In this document: in pieces, positions 1-13,366 of the stretch | How positions within the stretch are numbered: the stretch's first letter is position 1 | How the letters are laid out: every line of letters starts with the position of its first letter | Source of the DNA: Cololabis saira | Taxonomy: Eukaryota; Chordata; Actinopteri; Beloniformes; Belonidae | NCBI RefSeq assembly: GCF_033807715.1 | Contig: NC_084601.1 | Coordinates: forward strand, 15,678,690 to 15,742,689 | Length of the DNA stretch: 64,000 nucleotides | Reading direction: 5' to 3' | Notes under the pieces: generated by a model | Told to the model about the DNA's origin: nothing | Seen by the model: only the letters and a program-made list of their open reading frames with translations | The model's database searches: none | Position numbers and translations under genes: made by a program

Positions 1-788
1 ACGGGGGCTTTTGTGTCTCTTTTGTGGCAACAAGGGAGGAGAGCACAATGGAGGGAGGAAAAAAAAAAGTGCAGATGAGGAGGGCGAGGAGGGGCTGAGG
101 ATGTAGCGAGGAAGACGGGAAGATGAGAGTTGGGTTTAAATTTAGATGTTCTCTGCTGCCAGAAGAACACATTGCGCCTGGAACGAAATCACAGCGCCCT
201 TCCGTCTCCTCTAACGTACACAGCGCTCACCGTTTTGGAGTTATGATAATTTTCCTCCCTGTGCTGGCAACAGGTTTTAGATTCATTTCCATATTTAACC
301 TCTGATGAGTAGAGCTTTGGTATGAGATATAAATAGGTGAATTTTCATTAGCACATTGAACACATTTGAGGAGGGAGAGATGATTCATTCAAGTAAATAC
401 AAACTTTTTTTGTGATATAAAATTAGTTAAACAGTCACGACGTCTGTCGTGGTCAATGGCTGGTGACAGTGACGTGATCTTTAAAAACAGATTTGAATTT
501 TGGGGGGAAAAGAGAAACGCTTGATATGGGATCGCCTCCGTCCTGCTGGAAACAATCAAATCAGTGTGTCTTTCAATCAAAATAATCAAATTTAGGCTCA
601 GATGGTGAACGTTTCCATTCGATTTAGATACAAACTGAGTTAAAGACTTCAACATAACATTTATCAAGGAAGATGATGTCACTGCCGTACTAGGAATTGG
701 CCTACATTTTAAAACTTTATTACACTGAGACTTGGAACCTGGATTTGGAGAAAACTCAATCTCTTCCGACCTCAAAATATATATATTG
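1..788. other. non-coding, no feature recognised
   Basis: A purine-rich start with a short A run near 60-70. No exon, RNA gene or transposon end was recognised. It is either rims3 intron or flank. Confidence 0.4.
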
Positions 789-796
789 GCTAGAAG

Positions 797-1766
797 TAGG
801 GTTGCCACCTTTCAGAAATAGAAATAAAGGACGCCCCAATTTCAGCAGCGCACGAGCCAAAAAAAAAAAAGCCCCAAAACTTCTAAACTGCATAAAAATG
901 TGTTTATTTTATATGAAAAAACGTGTTCTTTAATAGCATTGAACTTGCATGACTGTACAGACAGCCAACCATAAAGCAGCTGAAATAGCCTCCTATGCTA
1001 TGTATGTCCACATCAGCCAAGGTGTAGAATATTGCTTCAGGTGAAGAATATGGTGTAAAAGTTAACTTATTTCAATAATTCAACTAGAATATGGTGTAAA
1101 AGTTAATCTATTTCAATAATTCAACTAGAATTTGGTGTAAAAGTTAATTTATTTCAATAATTCAACTAGAATTTGGTGTAAAAGTTAATTTATTTCAATA
1201 ATTCAACTAGAATTTGGTGTAAAAGTTAATCTATTTCAATATTTCAACTATAATTTGGTGTAAAAGTTAATTTATTTCAATAATTCAACTAGAATTTGGT
1301 GTAAAAGTTAATTTATTTCAATAATTCAACTAGAATTTGGTTTAAAAGTTAATCTATTTCAATATTTCAACTATAATTTGGTGTAAAAGTTAATTTATTT
1401 CAATAATTCAACTAGAATTTGGTGTAAAAGTTAATTTATTTCAATAATTCAACTAGAGTTTGGTGTAAAAGTTAATCTATTTCAATATTTCAACTAGAAT
1501 TTGGTGTAAAAGTTAATTTATTTCAATAATTCAACTAGAATTTGGTGTAAAAGTTAATTTATTTCAATAATTCAACTAGAATTTAGTGTAAAAGTTAATT
1601 TATTTCAATAATTCAACTTAAAAGGTGAAACTAATATATTACCTAGTCTTATTACATGCAAAGCATGATATGTTGAACCTTATTGGTATTAGTTCAATAC
1701 GGGACGCAACATTTTTTTCTCAAATAAAGGACAATTCCGTATTTTACGGGACGGGTGGCAACCCTA
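797..1766. mobile_element. hAT-type non-autonomous element carrying a 41-bp minisatellite
   Basis: The ends are TAGGGTTGCCACC (797-809) and its inverse GGTGGCAACCCTA (1754-1766). The 8-bp target duplication GCTAGAAG is present at 789-796 and 1767-1774. The internal ends also share a long inverted match around the CGTCCTTTATTT / AAATAAAGGACA segments. No transposase is encoded. TSD length and TIR start fit the hAT superfamily. Confidence 0.88.
1047..1620. repeat. 41-bp minisatellite, 14 copies, with 3-copy higher-order pattern
   Basis: Fourteen almost identical AT-rich units (core GGTGTAAAAGTTAAT) fill 574 bp exactly. From copy 3 on, every third unit carries the same variants (AATCTATTTCAATATTTC in place of the usual AATTTATTTCAATAATTC), giving a 123-bp higher-order repeat. 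Confidence 0.95.
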
Positions 1767-1774
1767 GCTAGAAG

Positions 1775-2288
1775 GTAACGTTGGCCATACTGTATAGCTA
1801 GAGATGTGACCTGCAAAGATTGATTGACAGGCAAACATTCCCTCCTTCTTCTGTTGGGTTTGATTAGGCTCCATTGTGTTCCCTCCTGCCAGTCACTGGT
1901 GGCCAGCTCTGTTCAGCTGCCGGTGCTCGTTGCTACTAGTGGCACGGGCGTTGATTGGCTGACGGGGTGGTTCGACCCTGCAGCCTGCCCTCCCCACCGC
2001 TCCGCTCCACTGACTCGCTAATAACCAATAAACCACAGGTTGATTGGTATCATCAAGAAGAGAGAATGTCAGAGAGTTCATTTTTGCTCCGTCTGATACA
2101 ATAGGAAGAACTAGATTTGCCACCAAAATGGATACATGAACTAAATAGTCATTTGCAGCTCTATTCTCTTTTTATTATCTCAGGTTCTGAAAGGGTTTTA
2201 ACCAGCTCAGTTGTGCTTTGACCGCCTTGTAACGGTTGTCAGTTGGGCTGTAATAATAATAAAAAAACGAATTTTGTCAGATATGAAG
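1775..2288. other. non-coding, no feature recognised
   Basis: Ordinary-looking non-coding DNA with a short A/T run near 2255. Short open frames here show no family resemblance. Confidence 0.4.
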
Positions 2289-2292
2289 TTAA

Positions 2293-2834
2293 ACGTGCCT
2301 ATTATGGGACCTATTATGGCATCTAATACCTATTTTAAACAGGCCTTGAATGTCTTAAAAACAAGCTTTTGATTGTTTTTGCTAAATAAATTAGAAATTC
2401 AGCCTCTGAGCCATGTCTTTATCTTCCCATTCTCTAACCTCATTATCTATGTGGGATTCTGAGTGGGCGGGGCTATGATAATGAGGCACTGTGCTGATTG
2501 GCTGCCTGAATGACGCGATACACCACTAGGAAAAAATGGCGGAAGCTCTGACCGGCGGAGTTAGTTGTGGGCGTGGTTTCACGCATCGGAGGCCAACCGA
2601 TGTAAATCACATTTTCATTTTCGCGCCCGTCTTTACGTAACGACGGGAGCAGAATCTGAACGGCTCATAGAAGCCACTTCACACTGGATGGCTCATCCGG
2701 GCGGCTGTACAGACACTGCAGAATTTGGTTGCTTTCATCCTTCTCCGAGTTGGCAGGCTGACGGGAGACCACTTTATAAATGTGTATATATATGTAAAAG
2801 CAAGAGAAAATGGGTTTTTCATAATAGGTCCCCT
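2293..2834. mobile_element. piggyBac-like TTAA MITE, copy 1
   Basis: TTAA flanks both sides (2289-2292, 2835-2838). The right end is CATAATAGGTCCCCT, the inverse of the family's left end AGGGGACCTATTATG. The left end of this copy is rearranged: CCTATTATG is repeated. The interior matches the inverted copy at 45451-45943 along its length. It has no transposase. Confidence 0.85.
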
Positions 2835-2838
2835 TTAA

Positions 2839-3340
2839 AGTCATAAGGCTTTTCTTCTGTGGCAATTCTGCAAAGGGCCATTTTAAGTCTTGCATCGCCT
2901 CATGGAAGCATTTCAGGACAAACTGAGGCCAGGCCTAAACTCCAATCCTGTCCGCAGCTTCACACTAGAAACACAGAAGCTGGTCATTTCACCAACATGG
3001 CAAAGTGACTGGATATCATATCTACAGAGTTAAGCAAGTCAGGCAGAACTGTTTATCCGTGGTGGCTAATTACTAGTGCTTGAAATTAGGTGTGCTGTCC
3101 TTTCTCAGTATTTACTGTATTAATAAAACCTTTTGTTCAGAAAATACTTTGCTTCACCATCTTCACGTTCTTATTGGTCATAGGCCAACAGGTAGCTTGG
3201 TTGGCTTCAGTTTGAAGCTGTAGGACCTTGCTACATGCTGAGGTATCAGTGCATCCAGGTTTTCATAATTATATTGTGTACAAAGATTATGTCGTTTTGA
3301 CAACTGATTTTGTGCTGTTATAGAATAAGATGTTTAAAAC
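2839..3340. other. non-coding, no feature recognised
   Basis: No exon, RNA gene or transposon end recognised. Confidence 0.35.
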
Positions 3341-3860
3341 TAGTGATAGGCACCTATTTACCAACTGCAGACCAATTTATCAGAAATGATAGTAAACCCT
3401 TTTGCAAATAGGCTCGATCGATTCATTGATTAACATAATATTTCAAGTGATAAACAGTTTGGTTTCAGAAATAACAGATCCACCACAGTGGGAGTCATGA
3501 AACTAGTTGCAGACATTTCAGCCGCTAAAGACGATAAGGAGTACAAGGAGATAAGGATTTGGTTACTTATTGATTTTAAACATGCACTTGAGACTATTGA
3601 TCGTAGCTTATTGAAGCTGTAGGATCAATGTGTTTTATTAATACAGTAAATCTGTTTACGTAGATTGTGCCATTTCGTTCATATGGCATGAGGGGAGCAG
3701 TATTGTAATGGTTAAGTAGTTAGCGTGAAGATCGGTACAGATATGCTAAAATTAATCAAACTGAATCAGAGTTGATGAAGATCACTTGTGGAGTGCCTCA
3801 AGGCTTGATCCTCAGTCCTGAATTATTTTCATATTACATATCAGTGACATTTTTTAAGTA
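3340..3860 (+). pseudogene. non-LTR retrotransposon reverse transcriptase relic
   Basis: An open stretch at 3452-3622 encodes KQFGFRNNRSTTVGVMK and then LLIDFKHALETIDRSLL, matching the RT fingers/palm motifs FGFR.N.ST and DF..AFDT.D of non-LTR elements. At 3781-3840, in another frame, ITCGVPQGLILSPELF matches the GVPQGS.L.P motif. The frameshift and lost active site show it is dead. The clade (CR1/L2/Rex-like) is uncertain. Confidence 0.75.
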
Positions 3861-6800
3861 TAGGAACTATTTCATTTTCATTTCATTTTTATTACGTTGT
3901 CCTTGAATGTATTTGGATAATCTTCTGATCACAGGAAACAAACGTTGAAGAAATGGTTACACATATGTTACCACTCAATTTAACAACGTTAAGTTTGTAA
4001 TATTTAATAATTGTCAAATCAATAAGCAAGTAAAAATGATGGCAGACGATGTTACATGTTTCAAAAAAAGAGATAAGAATTAGATGAGATTCAACTTTAC
4101 TGTCATTGTAAAGTACAAGTACTCAAACAAGGAAATTAAGCCTTGCCATCCAATCCAAAGTGCAAAAACAGGAATTTAGCGGCGCATGGATGGATTCACA
4201 CATGGATTCTTATCTTTAGCGATTGTTAATCAACTCAAAGTTTTCAAGAATTGATTTTTAACTGTACTAATTCAGCCCTTGCTGCTGTAATTGCAGGCTG
4301 AACCGCACCGCACTCTTCTGTGCAGCGAGCCATCATATATGAATGTGAAAATGAATAATCTACAATAGATACATAAAGTTATGTAGTTTATTTTGGCCAT
4401 ACAGCTCTGTACAAGCATACATGTTTAACAAAAGCATAAAAAAACAAAAATTACTGACCAATAAGGTGTAGGTTGAAGCAGTCATTTTACCCACCAAACA
4501 AACGGCCGCCAAGAATTTCAGAAAATTAAACATTAAATGAATAAAATATAACAAAAACCTGACTCCAAGAGAAATGAACTACACTTTTTTAATTCATTCT
4601 AACCATTTTTCCACAAATTCACTCCCTGTTCTTTGTGTTTTTTAATTTTACCCTGAGTTCCTGCTGACTCTTTCTGATTTCAAACAGCTTCTGAATACAC
4701 TGGGGAAGCAAATGAATGTGTACTCCGTACGTTATTTGACTGGTTTTATCATCCCCCTGGACGGGTTCCCAGTCCATCATATGGCTGGCCGGTCTTGGTA
4801 AATTTCAAAGCAAAAACAATCACTGAAGGATCCATATGCTGCCCCTGTAAGGGACGAGCGTTTGTGGGTTTGTTTCTTCTTTATCACCTGCCACTGGTGT
4901 GTCTTGGATAAATCTGCTGGGAGCACAGAACTCAAGCTTTTAAGACTCATTAAAACACTAGAAACATGATGATAGTAGCTCACCTCAAATTAATAAAACA
5001 GAGTTGAGCAAAGTTGGCCAAAATCTCATGTCTCATTTCATGTGGCAGTTTTAGACTTCTGAAGGAGCACAAGGACATTTTCAAAGACTTGTCAGTCTAA
5101 AGCTAAAGCCACGTAGATTATTTGCAGTTTAAGTTTGTCTACAGTGAATATTTTAGAGACCCATACCGCCTCAAATGTACTTCTAAATAATACGTCTCAA
5201 CAATTGTTTCTCGTTAACCTTCTGATGTAATCAACCGTCCTGGTTGATTACAGCATTTAACAACCCGATAAAATCAAAAAGCATAGAAATATAAGTCTGC
5301 ACAAGTTTCGTGCATTTTGAAAGAACAGCAGAGCTTTGCAGTGGTGGTTGTATAAGCAGTGGTCGTATATATTTAGCTCCCTGTCCTTGATACGGGCTAT
5401 TCTCATTCATTCCTAAAGACTGTATGTTTTTCTTCCATATATGCATTTCAGTTCTCCGTGTCATTCCAAGCATAGCTCTGCTTCCCACCAAAGCAGTGTC
5501 TCGTTATTCAAGCTTTTGTAAAGGGGAAGTGTTGGCGATGGTATTTTGGTTTGGTCTGTGCTCTATTTATTACCTGCTATTATTAGTTTCAGTGAGGAGG
5601 AGCACTCACACATGCACACAAATGGTTTCCCAGGTTTAATGGGTGAGTCACTCCTCTGTCAGACACACTCTTATCTCTTGAGCAGGTTTATCCTCAGCTG
5701 TGAAAACAGAGCCAGCAGAACTGGCTACCGGTTCACCAGCCGTCTCCGTGGACGGACCATGGACGTTACACAAATAAGAGCCGCTGATCAAAGGCACTGG
5801 AGCAGTGAGAATAAAGAAACCCATTTTTGCACTTGTATTCCCTTGGTTTCGACACAATTTATTTGGTTCACATGATGCTCCATTTAGCTCCTCTAACCCA
5901 ATCAACACTTATCTTCTTCTTTTTCTTAACTTCACCCACGATTTTCTTCCCCCTCTAAATATATTCTTAATTTAAATTGTCTGCCTGTGTGTTTATTTCT
6001 GCTGCGCCGTAGCTGCTTCTGGAAAAACACCAGAGACACGGAGAAGAAACAGAATCTGACACAGGAAGGGTGTTCTTGTTAGTTTGCTTAGCGAACCAAT
6101 TCCAACTTTTGCGCCGTGACCAATAGCAACTACATTTTTCACTCTACTTTTGTCAGACAAATACTTTTGAGCTGGCTGACTGTAACTAGAGCTCCTTGCC
6201 GGGATGGAAGGTATGCGAAAGGGGCTACACAATTTCCAGGAACGTTAACCACTTCTCACCAAGTTTGGCTTTTAACTTTGATTAAAATGAACACAGGTCC
6301 TTCTGTTTTTTGCGTTTTGTTGCTCTGCTGCTCTCGCTGTGGACGTGAGCAAAAGCTAAGATGGAAAAAAGTGTCAGCTTTGTCTCTGGGTTTTGGGAAA
6401 GTTTACTACAGCTACAGAAGCCGATACAGCGCACCTGTGGAAATGTCCAAATGTTCTTGTGAGTAAGAACATTTGGAGATTGCTCACGTTGTTTTTGCAA
6501 AAGTTCTTGACCCCATGAAAATGCATGGTTTTATTTTAAAAGGAGGCCCTGGATTGTGTTGAGAGGTTAATACGAAAGGTTGTTTCTGGTGTTTTTTTAT
6601 GTTTGTTTTAGTGTCCTTTAAGCTTTCTGGATGCCACTCTGGAATAATGTTTAACTAAAACTCTACTTTGATCTTCTTTTTTTTTCAAACTAAGGAGGAT
6701 GTAAAAAAGGTATTTGTAGTGCTCCCCCACATTGAGATAAAGCTGCTAGACAGTTTGATGTGATGCAGAGGGTAGATAGCCAAATATAGTTACACGTCCG

Positions 6801-9800
6801 TCCGGCTGACTGGGAAGTCTTTTCCTGTCATTTCCACCTTTGTTTCAGTTTCGCTGCTATTTTCCTTTGTAAGCACAAGAGATTCACTGTGTCTTAGCCG
6901 CCATATTGATCGGGATTAAAGCATAATCTCATACGTGCAAGTACATACAAGTAATTAAAGGCTCAAGGCAGCAATAAAACAATTCAAGGCCAGTGGCTGA
7001 CTGTGCAACAGTTTAAACAGTCAACTACGTTCTGTTTTTCTACAAAAGACTAAAGAGCAGACCTGGCATATTCAGTACTCTGGGTGTTTTCAGGGTGACT
7101 CATTCATGCCCTACTTCTAGCTCTTTTTCTGAGGCGCAGTTATGAAACACACTTTCAGGAATCTTGGCAGACACGTTTTGGAAAGCTTACAGGGATTTGA
7201 TCCTTTTGAAGGAAAACTCACCTCTGAAAAGAAATTCTTGTGTTTCAAGGCCGAGCATCAGTGGGTCAAAAACTGTGAATTGTCGTCACGGTGACACTCA
7301 AAGCGCCCTCTCATGATGATCATGACAATTTCACCAGGTGACTTAATGGAAAGGTCTTTTGTTGTTTCTTTGAATATGTTACTGAGGATGAAGTTCCTGT
7401 TTTATTGTAAGCCTTTTTATTTTAAAAGCTTTTTGACTTATTGGCTTTCTTGATGTATGCACATTGAAGCTTTGCTTATATCTCACATTAAGCAGTCCAT
7501 ACTGTCCCCCAGCACAACTGACTCTGAAGTCTGGCATCATACGGTGGAGGAGGGCAGCAACGTATGCATGACATGTTTCTCGTGATAATCATTTTACTAC
7601 AAAATGGCACAATCCAGAAATATCACAATGTAAGAGAGGATTTGGGATGGTGGGTCAGTCATGCCTGGGCATGTAATTGTACAACTTCGTTGGTGTGACT
7701 GACCTTAAAGTCAGAAGTCTCTGGTTTTTTTTTCAAAACCCAAATTAGACTGACTGGTGATCACGTTCTCTCCTTATCCTGTTCCTGATCTCTCTACTCA
7801 TTGCTCTCCCTCTTTGCCCTCTTTGTGTTTCCCCCGGATCGCTGGCATCTTCATTTTCCCTTTCTTTTATTGCTCCACATTAATCTCCATCTCCTAAACT
7901 CTCACCGTCACACCGATATCTGTCACCATTTCTCAGTCTCTCCCACCTGCTCATCTATGCCTGCTGCTCTGTTCCTGGCCAGAACTCAGCTTTCTTTGTT
8001 AATAGTTTGCTTTTTGTGTGTCTTTGTGATCCTCACTGTGAATCACAACATCCAAACCATGTATGCATTTTGAATTTAGAGTGCTTTGTCTGTAATCTGC
8101 TGTCATTTACTGTTTGGAGGATGACATGGAAAAGTCATTAAATACGAAATTACTCATTTGGTCAAAATTTAGATCCCGATTGCTTGGTACGAGTGACCCT
8201 ACTCTACATCATGCATTCATTGACCTCAAAACAAAATAAATGAATGAAGCGGAGTACTGAGGAACATCAAGTGACTGCAGTTTGTTTTATAAGGACTGCA
8301 ACTAGTGGTTTACGGGTGCACAAAGAACTGCAGGGGGCCTGAACAGGTTCCATGTGGGGTATCACAAAAGGCTGAAGCAACTGATATCTCTGTTGCACAT
8401 CCCTGAAAGTGACTTAATGGAATGCACCAGTTTTGAAACACAGTAGGGCCCACTATCGCTAAATGACCATTAAGTAATTCCATTAGCTATTTCCACGAAA
8501 ACTCTAATCGTCATCTTGCATCTTGAATAACATGAGACAGTCATTTTCACTGCAAGAGCCTACAGTATATTATATATAACTACATTATTTTGATTTTACA
8601 ATTACTGGAATCTCAAATCATTACTGAAAACTATTCACTGTATATTATATATGACTATATTATTTTGATTTAAGTATCTGTTGTCACAATCATTTAGTGT
8701 AGTCGAGGGCCGTTAGTGCAGAACAGGCTCTCCGAGAGCTTTGGAGGCTGGAGAGCTTTTTTAAGGACAACGCAGGATATCAAAGCCATTACTCTGGTTT
8801 CATTGAACTGCAGATACGAACCCTGAAGTGTGTGGATGTTTTTTTTGGATCATTTCTGAGTGATTAATGAAATTTAAGCTGCTTATGTGCCAGATGTTGT
8901 ACTTGTTACTGATGTTAAGAATTTCTAACCTATAATGCCAGATGTGTTGTATTTGTTAAATGAATTTCTGAGACCTCTGCACCACCATCATTAAAAAAGG
9001 CAAATCATTTTGTTTTATATGATTAAAAAATAAAATATCAATAAAGATATTAAGAGTAAAAACCCAATGTATCCATAATGATACAAAAATTATTATATAA
9101 TAATTTTTAAAGAGAAATAGGGGTGTTTCACTTCAAACAGAAGTTATTCAGAAAAACTAGAATTTTTTTGCGTAAAATATCATATGTCCGGCTTTACAGC
9201 GTGAAAACAACATTCATGTGCATAAGGTGCATGATGTATATCATGTTATTACAATCCCTGACGCAGCACAACAGGGTATGAAAAAAAAGCTCATAAAAGC
9301 CCAGACGCAGCAACCTGGGTCAAAAAGGAACAATGGTGCTTAGTAGCACCCCTGCAAGGCTTAGACAGGCGGTCTGTGCAACTCCTCTCTTTTTTGTGCA
9401 AGATGAGTCAGTTTGCAGGGTGTGCATATGTGTGTGTGGATGTGTGTGTGTGTGTGTGTGTAATTTGGTGGGTAAAATGCCTATAATCGGTGTGCTCTTA
9501 GCTCTCTATGCAGAGTGCGCTGAAAATATGCTTATATATACAGTAGCACATACAATATAATAATGTGCTGTTCCTGGTATGATTTAAAAAAAAAAAAAAA
9601 AACTCGCAACTCGCAACCTTTATTTATGGTTGTGTGAATTTCATTGACTACATCTGGGGTGTTACCCACCAGGGATGGCATGCTGCTGCCGTTAGCCTTG
9701 AAAGCCAGGAAAGGACAAAGGGTTAACTCTCTAAATACTAACTTTGAGTTTCAATCAGTCTTCCTGTCGCCGGTAGAACGTCTTTGCTCACACCATGAAA

Positions 9801-12800
9801 GCATGATGACTGGCGACCGAGTGGCATCCATCCTGAGTATCAACACCAAGCTCCATCGTAGCTTCGACTCCAGTGACAATAGTATAAAAGCTGTCAGTGG
9901 CACCATCGACAACAAGTCAGCCAATGCTGCTTTGAGCAGTTTTTAAAGCTAAAAATGGCCGTTCTTACTGTAATGGTTAATTTATATGAACAAATTATAC
10001 TTATACAGTGCTGACGCCTGTCATATGGTGCTGTGAAAGAAAAGATATGCAGAGACAACACCTTTTCATGCATAGAAACAAACACAGGTTTTCTTCTTTT
10101 TCAGTTCCTGCATAGCTCATGTGAACGCCGCACACAGATTCATTTCTGAATCCGTTTCATGATTCAGGGAGGCGGCTGCTGTAGCACGACCCACTACTTT
10201 GCAGTTATGTTATCTTTTTTGAGGCCTCAGTACATAATGTGTGTAAGAAGCATATCCTCCCTTTAGATCGGGTTGTTTGGAGTTTTCCTGACCTAAATAC
10301 AGTTTCCTTCATACAAAGGAGCTGCTCTCTCGATCCGGTGTTTATTGAAAGCTCCAACTCAAAATGCATTAGATCAGAAGGAAATCTTAATAACTCATCC
10401 CGCTGGCAGAATTTTAAACCTCATTTACCACAAGCCAGTCGTGTTTCATTTTTGCAATGCAAAAGACAGATGCTCAGTCTCTGCTTTGGTATGGTAATGA
10501 TAACCTATTTGAGTGGCTCATCATGCCACAAAGCGCTTTGTGAAAAAGTTTTCACAATTTCTAGCCATGTGATTTTATTAGTTTCTTCATAAACTGTAAT
10601 GTCATCTTGCATCGCTTGATCATCAGCCACACATGTCGAGTAATCAAGAGGAAATCAAATCAAAATGAGATTACTCTTTTCCTTATTGTAATTCATTGCT
10701 ATTAGACAAGAGCCAGTGTGCCATATTGACTCTGTGAGTGACATCCTGCCGTGTGTGTCGAGTCTGAATCTCAAGGAATAATTTTATATACGGCGCAGGG
10801 CTGAGATGAGCTAATCCCCTCTCACTGACCACTCCCTCTCTGAGCGGTTAATGTAACTCCCACGCAAAGTGTCTCACACGCAAGGACAGCGCAAGAGATT
10901 GGATTCGTTTGATTCCTCATCATTAAAGACACAGCGGTTCTCTAACAATTTGTTTGTCTGTGCATGCTTTGGCACTTAAATAACCTTTTGAAGAAAAGTA
11001 GGACGTTAGCAGAAATCAGTTGAAATTAGAGTGGAATTGTGTTTGGTTTTTAGGAAGAACACAAATGCAGATTAACAGGAAAGCATCCAGGACAAAAAAA
11101 AAAAAAAAAAAAAACAGGCTCACAGCTGCACACGAAAAATTCAAAAGTCATGTTCATTAACCTACTTACTGTGAAAGTAGGTTTTATGCTGCTCCCTGAT
11201 GTGCTGGCAAAGCCTTGTGTGAATGGTTCACAGACTGTTGAAAATGCCCGTAAAAGCAACATTTACCCTATTTTGAAAATATTTTTATTCAATTCTTTTC
11301 CGTGAGTGAGATGAGAAGACGTATATGACCCTCTTATGTGTATTTATGCAGCTCATAAGGTAAGTTGCTTACCACCAAGACGGGGAAACTACTAACCTGC
11401 CACCTTTGAACGTTACATCCTCCCAGTTTTGATGCTGCCTTCGTGTGGCAGTGACAGTTAAGGCTTTCCATGACCTCAAAAAAACCTAAAATATTGCTGA
11501 TTCAGTTCCACAGCATCAACTGTATGACTCGACACTGGCTATTTGCATGAATCCATGCCACTATTTTAGATTTATTTTACACTTGTGGGGGACATTTGTC
11601 TCTTTGTGTCCAGCCAAGTCAAACTGGATCACAAACAGCAGTTTATTTCACACATATATCTTTCTGTTTGTATTAATTCATCATCACCCAACCTAAAAGG
11701 CAGCAGTGCATGAAGGCAGAAAGTGCATGCTTAGACTTGCTGGATAGTTTTACAATCAGAATCTGGATGTGCATCTTTTTCTTGTGATTGTTCAGCTCGA
11801 CTACAGTGACAGAATGGTTGTTAAAGTTGTTAAAAAGAAGTTGTTTTGCTATAAAAATCCACATCGGTCTAACAAGCCCAGTTCACGGTGATAAACAGTA
11901 CAGCTGTGGGCAGAAGCAGCTGAAAATAATGGCACGTAATCGGAGCAAAAATGCTTTAAAACAGTTTTTCTCTGTTGATTTTGCCTCGGATGCAGAGGGA
12001 AACAGCTTGCTCCTGCAGTGCACTAAAGCAGACACACCATGGATTTAAAAAAAAAAAAAGTTCATACGTGGTCGTAATCACTCGATGAATCTGGAAGCTG
12101 CTTGTTTCATGACATGACAAGCCTCAGCTCTGCTTGGTTGCCGGTGTTGCTTTTATTCATCTGTGTCGTGAAATGCCTCGGCTTGACATTGAAAGGTGGC
12201 TACAAGTACAGAGGAACATTTTAGTTCACAGGAATTTTGGCAGGCGCTCCTACATGACACCAACACATTCATTTGCCGTCAGATTAATGGGAAACAGTGG
12301 ATGTTTGAAAGAAGCTCAAGTGTTTACTTTCTCTCCAGCTCTGCTCTTCTTCCCTGTTTCCCTTTGTTCCTCTTAATGAATGTTCCCACTGTTTTCAGCC
12401 GCGACCTGTATCATCCTGTTAATTAATACTTTTTTCCCCCCTTCTTCTGTTTTTCCCCACCCCTTTTAAACCTCTCCACCGCCCTTTACCTCGCTCTTAT
12501 TTACCCCTCAGGCCTCTGTTGTAATTGAGACTGTACCGTAATCTCAGGTCAGACGTTTGCTAAAATAATTAATTTTATTGTAGATGAACCTTGTTTTTCA
12601 GTCCCCTCGTTAGCGGCAGAAGTGGAGAACATGTTGCGAGGTCACTACTATCTGTAATTCAGCAGTTTCCCACAGAGACTACAAGAGCTGAGCTTGGGGT
12701 GCAGGGACAACGGGAGGTGGAGCGCAGGGACCAAACATAACATGAATGCATATTTATATATGTTAAAGTGAAATGTTTTATAGTAGAGGAAGTTGACAGG

Positions 12801-12997
12801 GGCTGAGTCCTCTGCATTTCCCAGGAATGGGGTCATTAACTCCACTTTTGAACACAACAGAGGAGATGTCAATTTTAGGTTTATCTAATCACCTCCTGCA
12901 TAACCACCGTGCAGTGTTGACTTGTATGTATTGTGTAAACTGAGGACTGGTGTGGATGTTTTCACTGACTTTCCTGTTAAATATATCTGTATATATA
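3861..12997. other. long gene-free stretch (rims3 intron or 5' flank)
   Basis: No conserved exon, RNA gene or transposon with clear ends was recognised over about 9 kb. It contains a (GT)n tract at 9441-9461, A runs at 9586-9602 and 11095-11114, and a short AT-rich near-duplicate (TATATTATATAT with ATTATTTTGATTT) at 8567-8600 and 8640-8672. The stretch 10230-10570 has balanced composition and could be a conserved non-coding element. Upstream rims3 exons were looked for (for example a VGLTQWSKST-like peptide) and not found. Confidence 0.45.
9441..9461. repeat. (TG)n microsatellite
   Basis: Ten TG units. Confidence 0.9.
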
Positions 12998-12999
12998 TA

Positions 13000-13364
13000 C
13001 AGGACTGTCTCAGAAAATTAGAATATTGTGATGAAGTTCTTTATTTTCTGTAATGCAATTAAAAAAACAAAAATGGCATACATTCTGGATTCATTACAAA
13101 TCAACTGAAATATTGCAAGCCTTTTATTATTTTAATATAGCTGATTATGGCTTACAGTTTAAGATTAAGATTCTTAGAATATTCTAATTTTTTGAGATAG
13201 GATATTTGAGTTTCCTTAAGCTGTAAACCATGATCAGCAATATTAAAATAATAAAAGGCTGCAATATTTCAGTTGATTTGTAATGAATCCAGAATGTATG
13301 ACATTTTTGTTTTAGCATTGCATTACAGAAAATCACAATATTCAAATTTTCTGAGACAGTCCTG
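13000..13364. mobile_element. palindromic foldback MITE, Tc1/mariner-like, copy 1
   Basis: The element is almost entirely an inverted repeat: CAGGACTGTCTCAGAAAAT at the left and its inverse at 13346-13364, flanked by TA (12998-12999, 13365-13366). Arms of about 175 bp surround a short centre (TTTTTTGAGATAGGATATTT). The copy at 53801-54167 is the same family. Confidence 0.88.
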
Positions 13365-13366
13365 TA

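Noticed and set aside
4083..4160. Antisense LINE tail (TTCAACTTTACTGTCATTGTAAAG-like)
   Set aside because: Resembles a common fish LINE/SINE tail but is too short and diverged to annotate with confidence.
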